Below are positions 56,901 to 64,000 of a stretch of DNA of 64,000 nucleotides, in pieces. Each line of letters starts with the position of its first letter. Position 1 is the first letter of the stretch. Under the pieces are notes generated by a model. The model did not search any database, was not told where the DNA came from, and saw nothing but the letters and a program-made list of their open reading frames with translations. The stretch is from Halictus rubicundus (lineage: Eukaryota; Arthropoda; Insecta; Hymenoptera; Halictidae). Made by a program: the position numbers and the translations under genes. The DNA is taken from NCBI RefSeq assembly GCF_050948215.1, contig NC_135150.1, positions 17,835,943 through 17,899,942 of the forward strand. Direction: 5' to 3'.

Positions 56901-57278
56901 CCTGAAGCTAAAATTTTATATTTGGGGTCCTTCCCCCTCCTCTCCCACTGTTCCAAATATCATGCTAATCAATGACCAGGGCCATATTGAACCAATATGT
57001 ATACATTTTTATTACCCCTTCATCGTGCTTACTTTATCAAGATATGGCCACACTCCAGTCAGTATGATACTGAATCCAAGGGACATAAGAAACATAGTAA
57101 AATAAATTGCATAAATACTCCTCCATCGTTCATTTCTCTCTTCAACAGTTTCTAGATCATCATCCGTAGGAACAATGGATCTATAATGTTAATTATAATG
57201 TTTAATAAAATTGTATGTACGTAGCTATAGTTCTGTTTTATCTTACCTTTTAGCACGTAATTTCTTGATCCAATCCAT
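53932..57278 (-). CDS. MFSD8: Major facilitator superfamily domain-containing protein 8 (CLN7-type)
   Basis: Nine exons on the minus strand: 57278-57247, 57180-57033, 56216-55973, 55469-55381, 55307-55088, 55002-54903, 54817-54683, 54614-54505, 54434-53932; all GT-AG, phases join, 1581 nt, 526 residues against 518 in human. The short N-terminus (MDWIKKLRAKR) leads to an acidic stretch and the signature ERNERWRSIYAIYFTMFLMS, then SLGFSIILTGVWPYL. The MFS motif after helix 2 is GWWGDKRGS, helix 4 includes NIAAARSYLSAAT, and the hallmark LGPRPQGVWMGFMTGAGCAS occurs near the end. A luminal loop holds the sequon NGT and several Cys. The C-terminal tail has a possible sorting motif, EIPLVHL. The vertebrate protein is a lysosomal membrane transporter or chloride channel, mutated in CLN7 disease. 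Tail-to-tail with ZC4H2. Confidence 0.95.
55701..55836. mobile_element. Small MITE-like inverted repeat in an MFSD8 intron
   Basis: ACTAGGGAACATCGATCG at the left and CGATAGTGTTCCCTAGT at the right give inverted ends of about 11 bp with further partial matches. No clear target duplication. It lies in the MFSD8 intron between exons 3 and 4. Confidence 0.6.
56217..57032. other. MFSD8 intron 2 with duplicated GGGTGTCCCGTTT
   Basis: AGGGTGTCCCGTTTA occurs at about 56579 and 56687 in direct orientation. Such AGGGTGTCCC words are common termini of small DNA elements; here they may mark the edges of one decayed copy. No additional exon found. Confidence 0.45.
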
Positions 57279-59139
57279 TAAAAATAATCATACAAAGCTT
57301 ATGCGACTTAATAAAATATATTGTATTTATTTTAATTATAAATTTTAATGTCTTTACACTAACATTAATTTATTCTAGTGGCAGTGCAGTAAGTCTAAAA
57401 GAAGCAAGAACAAAGTACAACTTCTTAATATAGCACATCAAAAACAGGTTCTGCTTATCTGTATATTTTATTGTCTAATTTATTCTATATTATACAACTT
57501 ACCAATTTGTGATGTATAAACCAGCCGTGCAGTAATCGTCTCGTGTGATTTCAAGTATGAGTGTCTTTTTGATTTATTTCATTCTGATAACAGAAAGATG
57601 CAGTTGATTCCTCTTTCCTTGCAAGATTTTAAAAAATTCACCAGAGTTTACGAGTGTGTAGACTGATGATTATAGTCTGTAGGTATGACTGCTCTGTGAC
57701 ACATTAATCGCGAAATATCTATCAAACTTGAGCCACTTTTTCTAACAGCTTTGTACACAGAGAGATATAACATATTACAAAATTATACTCACCACTGAGA
57801 AAATATGTTACTAAAAGGTTTGTGCAATCGAAATAATTGTGAATGGGCTAGTCACATGTGTTGTAAACAAAATTGATCTGAACGCAGCATTTTACAACTG
57901 ATAAATATCTTCAAAAGTCCGCGCACATGCATGTCTCGCCAATTAATGATTGCACGAACTCTGCGTCACTGCGAACATTTACTGTGTTGATCCATAACAC
58001 GCTCGTGTATGTTTAATTATATACTCAACGTTAAACGCAGTACAGCATTGATCACTTATTTTATATAAATTCAATTCTCAATTGACGTAATCCACACGCA
58101 AAAGCTGCGTGCTCTACAATCCGTTCACGCGTTTAAATATATTAATTTCACTTTGAGCGGCCACTGCTTTATTTATTCGAAACAGAACCTCGTTTACGCG
58201 GACTCGTCGGAAGACAAACAGTTCATTATAAGTGGATAGTCCATCCAATTCTCCCTACTACATATGTATCTATGGTTTTTCGTTCGCGTTCAGATAAGTG
58301 GACTCTATCAAACATTTGCCGATACATACGTAGCAATACACGATTCAAACCTTCCGACTTTCGTGATGGACTCGTGGAAATATAAGGACTTTGTGACGTT
58401 TATAGAATTAATCTTTTATTCATTTAGCGACAAATATATGTAGAATCTGTTGTCTGGCACAACATTGATTACATACGTTCGCTTGTGCGTCAATGCGTAT
58501 TAATTTAAACTGCTTACCAGCTTTTCGATTCATTGGAAAAAGTAAGTACATCTCGCTGTAGTAATCGCGCTACACTAAAATAATCTTTGCTCAAGCCAAA
58601 AGGTATATTTTTCGAGCATGCGAAAACGCCTTCTGTCTCCGTTCCATCGAATTTAATTATACACCGGACGGAGACAAAAGATATACGTTTCAACAGACAA
58701 AAGAAACACATGTTTCCTGTCCACATTACAACAGCTGATTATCTCATTTCGTAGTTGTGTGTTTGCTCATGCGTGCCCACAACTATTGTTAATGCTCATG
58801 CACTTTTATTTGCTGCCTTACAAAAATATTTAAACAGTCGTAAGACATAAAATGTCGAATTACTAATTGGTCGCTCAAACGATTAATTGTGTGTTGTCAA
58901 TTGCACATATTACGATTATAAAAAAAAATGAAATCAATAATTGTAATCCGATTTGCACTTATGCTTTTTGTTATTTTACTCGTGATCGAAGAAAACATCC
59001 TTATCAGTATGTGTAGTTCGATAATTTCAATTACAGAAAAAATCACAGAATCAAATTTTAAAAATATTAATATTTTAGAAATTTTAATGATTAATAGCGT
59101 ACTCTAAATGATAAGACATGTCAGTGTTATTACAAACAT
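57279..59139. other. 5' flank of MFSD8 and 3' flank of the RAMAC-like gene
   Basis: AT-rich. A minus-strand open frame at 58514-58726 (70 residues) has no recognisable motif. Probably contains the MFSD8 promoter and 5' untranslated sequence. No element with clear ends found. Confidence 0.4.
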
Positions 59140-59145
59140 TTTATT
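59140..59145 (-). terminator. Probable poly(A) signal of the RAMAC-like gene
   Basis: AATAAA on the minus strand about 67 bp downstream of the stop codon at 59212. Confidence 0.5.
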
Positions 59146-59211
59146 TTACAGTTTTGTATAATGTGTCAGTCTATGTACAAAATAAAATGCAGCCATTTGA
59201 TAAAACGATTG

Positions 59212-59523
59212 TTAATATGGTCTATAATGACGTTGTTGTCTTCTCTCAGCTACTCTGTCATATCTGCTACGTCCGTCTTTGTTTCTGTCATTATTACGTC
59301 TATCCCAAGAATTATTTCGTCTTCCATGGCCTTGATTTTGTGACCAATCATCCTGTGATCTTCGAGGTTTATTGTGCCAAGGATCCATAATTGGTGGGGT
59401 TATCAATTCCATATTTTTAATTTTGATAAACTCACTGTCTTTCTCTGTAAATCGATCTTCAAACTCAGTCTCACATTCTTCCAAAAATTTCTTTTGTTCT
59501 TCTGTAATATTCATGCTTCCCAT
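59212..59523 (-). CDS. RAMAC: RNA guanine-7 methyltransferase-activating subunit-like (RAM/FAM103A1)
   Basis: A single-exon frame of 103 residues, close to the 118 of human RAM. Residues about 9-45 carry the RNMT-activating module: EEQKKFLEECETEFEDRFTE, KDSEFIKIKN and then PPIMDPW, matching the family pattern FEEMFASRFTENDKEY...PPIVEEW. The remainder is rich in Arg, Asn, Asp and Gln (RRNNSWDRRNNDRNKDGRSR), as in the RNA-binding part of the family. The human protein binds and activates the mRNA cap guanine-N7 methyltransferase RNMT and recruits RNA. Two in-frame Met codons (MGSM) could start translation; the first is assumed. Head-to-head with DNMT1 across about 1.5 kb. A 5' untranslated intron cannot be excluded. 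Confidence 0.88.
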   Translation of the reverse strand: MGSMNITEEQKKFLEECETEFEDRFTEKDSEFIKIKNMELITPPIMDPWHNKPRRSQDDWSQNQGHGRRNNSWDRRNNDRNKDGRSRYDRVAERRQQRHYRPY

Positions 59524-61040
59524 GTTTGGTCAGTTATTATACTTGTTATAACACTGATAGAATGTGTAAACAATGACTACAAGCTTCTTATCTTTCTTGT
59601 GTTTAATAAAACAATTTTATTCGTGTATCATATCCATCTGAAATTATAAATAAAAGTTATAAATAAAATTATAAGTAAATTGTCTCTTATGAACGTATAT
59701 TAAAAACAATACCGATTTCCTCCTGTGTAGACCAAGTCGAACAATTTGAAAAATTTTTTAACCACAACAAATATAGCTTCCTGAATTGATATCCCTGCTG
59801 AATAGGAAGACGTTGCATATACTATTATCGATAATGCGTAATTAATACTGTGATTAGCATTACGTATTTTGTATAAACATTAATGGCAGACCTTAATGTC
59901 AACTATGTACGTCAACCATTTTCTCACATGAAATACATCAATTCGTGTAACCAATAAGATACATACTTGGACATTTTTTAAGTATGTACTCATAAATCCG
60001 ATTAAATAAAAATATTATATAGACATTCCTAAAATGTTTAAATATGTTATTCGGATAAGAAAATTTACATTATAATCTACATTAATCAAATACAAACAGA
60101 AATAAATAACAAAAGTAGAGGAAGCTATCTCTTATATCTTGTTATTCAATGCTATGCAATGTATTTTAATCATACACCTAAGAAAAAAAAAATACACAAA
60201 CAAATTTTTCATTAAACTTTTTTCAATTAATAACGTACAATGAGAATTGTTGGTTGCAGCGATTGTAATTAATATTACATTTTTTTTATTAACGATAAGT
60301 ATGGTGAAGAACATTCGTAGTGACACCTACGGCAAAGTGCCGAAACTACGACACTTAACATATTTTAAACCGTGTCTACATAGAAATAAATTTTACGTTT
60401 TATACACGCTTTTAAATGCATTAACAAGTACGACATTTTTTAAGATCTATTTCATATGATTACGACTGTATTATTATTTCTCTAGTAAACTTTTGTATTT
60501 AAATGACGGAAAAGTCATTTTACAATTTAACACGCCACAAAATATTGTGGCATACATGAGAACGCTGCTTTTCACAGCGTCTCTTACAATTACAGGACAA
60601 AATAGCATAACGTGACTGGTCTACTCCTACATCTCGTCTGTGATATTAGTTCCATAATATTAGTTCCGACCGATACGGTAGGATGTGACGCAGAAATGAT
60701 AGGGGGGCTCTAGAGCCTCGTGGACGTGAGACAAAAATACATTGGATGATTGGTCTACTCCTATACCTCGTCTGTGGTATGATCATGTATATAGAAATGG
60801 CGTTTTCATGTAAACAGGCTTTAACAAATTTTGGCGGTACAGTATCAGCGACACGTCCTGTTACTTGCGTGTGTGTAACGCATCCGTGAAACTATGGGAA
60901 AACGTGTTCATTTGTAATTATCTCTAACATTACAAGTACATTCCTATTAGAGTTGTTATTGTTTAGATGTAAGGAGCTTGTATCTCGGGTAGAAAGACAG
61001 ATTTTCGAGAGTTCAGTGAATATATAACATTTTATTCAAC
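59524..61040. promoter_or_regulatory. Divergent upstream region between RAMAC-like and DNMT1
   Basis: The two genes are transcribed outward from this 1.5-kb segment, so both promoters should lie here. A direct repeat around TGGTCTACTCCTACATCTCG then TCTGTG occurs at about 60620 and, with two changes, at about 60750, 130 bp apart and some 300-400 bp before the DNMT1 ATG. I see no TATA box that I would defend. Confidence 0.4.
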
Positions 61041-64000
61041 ATGATATCGACTATCACAGCAAAAAGTGAGAGTTACGAGACAGGAAAACAAACACAGATC
61101 GAGGATACGGAAAAGCGTCAAATACCTATAAACGAACATGTTAATAAAGAGAACAAGAATACAGGTAAATTGTTTAAACGTTACTTAAAACTAGTACTAT
61201 ACAAAAATGTTATTATTGACATATACTGAAATTCGCTTTTTGTCAGTGAACGAAGCTACAACGCCTCCAGAAGCAAATAAAGATAGAAAGAAGCTTCGCA
61301 GTGGAAAGTATATACATACAGATGTTACAAGTTTGCATAGAGTTAACGGGAATGCCACTAAGAATGCATCGCCTAAACAAACAAATCAATCAAAGAAACC
61401 CACCAAAAGAAAAAGTGACGCAGCTGAAGAATTGGAAGCCAAGGCTCCTATGCTGGAGCAAAAGGAAGAAAAGTTAGGAAATATTGTTATGCCTGAAAAA
61501 GAAATAAACTATGAACAAGTAGAGTCAAGCGATGACCTTGAGAGCAATACTCTTAAGAAGACTAAGACAGAAAATTACAATGTGAATGAGGATGAATCAA
61601 AACCACTACATCAGAAATCCATTAATTTTTACCAGAAGTGTGAATATTGTTGTCAGAAACTAAACAGTCCTGATTTAAAGATATATCCAGGTCATCCCAA
61701 TGGAGCTGTAGAAGAACCCATTGCACTAACGGATCCCAAGTTATCTTTATTTACAGGGGAGGAAGCAACATTTTATGAAGGCGATGAAAGACCACAGAAT
61801 AAATTGACTGACTTTTGGTAAGTATTCTTGTAGAAGATGAAAAGTATTGATTACTTTTGTTTTTGGCTTCTCTACTGCCAATTAAAGTTGCATTATTCGT
61901 TAAATGTCTATTATTCATCTTTTTATTTATAGCGTATACGATAAGAATGGACATTTGTGTGCTTTCGACGCAGGCCTGGTTGAGAAAAATGTAGTACTTT
62001 ATTTTTCGGGTTACATGAAACCTATTTATGATGAAAATGCATGTCCAGAGGGAGGTGTGCCTACTAAAGATGTGGGACCAATAAATGAATGGTGGGTATC
62101 TGGTTTCGATGGTGGAGAACGAGCTCTTATAGGATTTACTACAGTATTTGCTGAGTATATATTAATGGAACCTGCCGAAGCTTATACACCATTCATGGAC
62201 TCGGCGAAAGAAAAAATTTATATGAGCAAAATAGTTACAGAATTCTTATTAGACGAGATTAATCCTACCTATGAAGATTTATTGAATAAGTTACAGGTAA
62301 GTCGGAAATAAAAATAGGCTATTATGTGCAAGTAATGTTTGGCCTTTCTTAATTCTGCCTGTGCTCTTTTAGACTGTAGTCCCTCCAAAGGGATTGTCTA
62401 GATTTACAGAAGATTCTTTGCTAAGATATGCTCAGTTTATCTGTGATCAAGTTATTTCCTTTGATGCATCAGCCAGACCTGAGGATCCTTTATTAATTAC
62501 AAGTCCATGTATGCGAGCATTAGTAACGCTTGCGGGTGTAACTTTAAATAAACGAATTGCATTGCGCCGAATACAGCCAAGAGATCAAAAGAATAAGAAA
62601 ATTGGATGGACAAAAGCTACAACTACAAAATTAGTTAAAAATATGTTTGAAATATTTTTCTCTGAACAATTGGCCACAAACAACGAAAAAGATTTATTTG
62701 TAAGTACCTTGAGCTTCTACAATAAATGAAATTTAATTTACTAGATATTTTCTAATTAAATTTATTTATTTTAATTTAATTTACTTTAATGTTTTTTTAT
62801 TAATAGACTCCTAAAAGACAAAGATGCGGAGTCTGTGAAATGTGCCAACAACCAGATTGCGGAGTATGTTCTGCATGCAAAGATATGATCAAGTTTAGTG
62901 GGTCTGGGAAGAGCAAACAAGCTTGTAATAGGAGAAGATGTCCAAACATGGCTATTCAAGTAATAAAATTTCAGAAAAGCCTATAAATATTCATTCATAT
63001 AAAACAAACTGGTCTTAAAACCTTATTTATCTTCTAGGAAGCTGATGACTCGGACCAAGAAGATGATGAGCTCAACGACACGCTAATAGAAAATACAAAG
63101 ATTACACAGAAAATGATTCTAAAAGAGTTCAAGCATGTTGAAAAAGAAATTACATGGGTGGGAGAACCGATTATTGACGATGGACGAAGGACATTTTATA
63201 AATCAGTTATGGTCGTTGACGAAGAGATAAAAATAAATGATTATGTATTGATCGAATCGAACGATCCGACTGTACCACTGCAAATCGCTAAAGTCATGTA
63301 TATGTGGGATGATAGAAATGGGGCAAAATTGTGTCACGCGAATTGGTTTAGAAGAGGCAGTGATACTGTGCTTGGCGAAACCTCAGACCCGTTAGAAGTA
63401 TTCTTACTCGACGAATGCGACAATGTACCATTCACTTCTGTGAAATCTAAAGCCACTGTTATTTACAAGTCTAGGCCACAGAATTGGAGTGAATTAGGTA
63501 AGTACTTTATTTATTACCAAAAAATGACTAAACATTACTACTATTAAACAAATTACTAAATGTTGACGTGATTTTAGGAGATGCAGATTTATTACCGGAA
63601 GATGAGATACAAAATAAAGATGGAAGAACGTTTTTCTATCAAAAGCGATATACGCCTGAAACAGCTCGTTTCGAAGATCCTCCTCCAGATCCTGTCTGCC
63701 AACGGAAAGAAATTAGCCATCGATTTTGTGCTGCGTGTGTGCGTTTCACGACACTGCAGTGCTTTTATACGGCAAAGGTATGAAAAATAAAGGTACAACT
63801 CTTTCTTGATTATGTATTTAACTTTTAATGAAAAACAAATACTCGTTTGATTTAGGTCTTCGACAAAGAAGAAGAGAAAAGTAGCAAGGAAGTAACATAC
63901 AGAGTTGTAAAATACAAAGGAGAAGAATTTAGAGTTGGTTCTGCTGTATTTTTATTGCCTACTGCTTTGAAATACAAATATACATCCACATATCACATTA
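61041..64000 (+). CDS. DNMT1: DNA (cytosine-5)-methyltransferase 1, N-terminal part (cut by window end)
   Basis: Exons 61041-61164, 61247-61817, 61933-62296, 62373-62699, 62807-62959, 63038-63497, 63578-63777 and 63856-64000 (continues); all GT-AG, phases consistent, 781 codons seen. After a basic, disordered N-terminus of about 165 residues comes the RFTS domain (about 165-460), starting with a Cys pair (CEYCCQKL) and including VYDKNGHLCAFDAGLVEKN, GPINEWWVSGFDGGERALIG and EKIYMSKIVTEFL. The CXXC zinc finger (about 469-511) reads CGVCEMCQQPDCGVCSACK...RRCPNM and is followed by an acidic autoinhibitory-type linker (DDSDQEDDELND). BAH1 begins near residue 552 (ITWVGEP); BAH2 begins in the last exon. 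The catalytic domain lies beyond the window. The enzyme copies CpG methylation to the new strand after replication. No separate DMAP1-binding region is recognisable upstream of RFTS. Confidence 0.97.

Noticed and set aside
58514..58726. 70-residue minus-strand frame
   Set aside because: No motif, no conserved context and no splice signal; short enough to occur by chance in AT-rich sequence.
59118..59649. Plus-strand frames across the RAMAC-like gene
   Set aside because: Antisense shadows of the minus-strand RAMAC-like reading frame, which has clear family similarity.
1..64000. CRISPR arrays, operons, phage or bacterial mobile elements
   Set aside because: Repeats lack the spacer structure, genes are intron-containing and animal-like, and nothing indicates prokaryotic DNA.

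Overview
The window is nuclear DNA from an animal with short, canonical GT-AG introns, most likely a hymenopteran insect. The best evidence is a maintenance DNA methyltransferase (DNMT1) gene at the right edge, insect-type solute carrier genes, and a dense population of small DNA transposons (MITEs) with no recognisable retroelement ORFs. The order assignment is inference; no species is claimed.

Layout. (1) 1-11.2 kb: no gene that I can support. It holds a 48-bp tandem array at the left edge, GA microsatellites and several MITEs. (2) 11.2-25.4 kb, minus strand: a complete ten-exon SLC22-type organic cation transporter (562 codons from the first ATG), with introns full of transposon debris. 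Its first long intron carries two elements that I identify as Transib, the superfamily related to RAG1: a 1.6-kb relic with the C-terminal transposase motif and a 0.5-kb non-autonomous element. Both have CACAGTG-type ends and 5-bp GC-rich target duplications. Phase-compatible exons at 31.3 kb and 48.0 kb may be the 5' end of this gene. (3) 25.4-50.5 kb: a gene-poor stretch with nested MITEs (TTAA-flanked, Tc1/mariner-like, hAT-like), complex tandem repeats and one orphan candidate terminal exon at 46.5 kb. (4) 50.6-64 kb: a compact AT-rich block of four genes: ZC4H2 (+), MFSD8/CLN7 (-, convergent with ZC4H2), an RNMT-activating mini-protein gene (RAMAC-like, -), and DNMT1 (+, divergent from RAMAC, cut by the window end in BAH2).

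The genes are not an operon or a pathway. ZC4H2 is a neuronal nuclear zinc-finger protein, MFSD8 a lysosomal membrane protein, RAMAC a cofactor of mRNA cap methylation and DNMT1 the CpG maintenance methylase. For the four identified genes with full models (transporter, ZC4H2, MFSD8, DNMT1), exon phases were joined by hand. The three complete multi-exon models have lengths divisible by three (1689, 744 and 1581 nt). The most interesting signals are the two Transib elements, several nested insertions that give relative ages, hAT MITEs with perfect 8-bp duplications, and the possible long 5' extension of the transporter gene.
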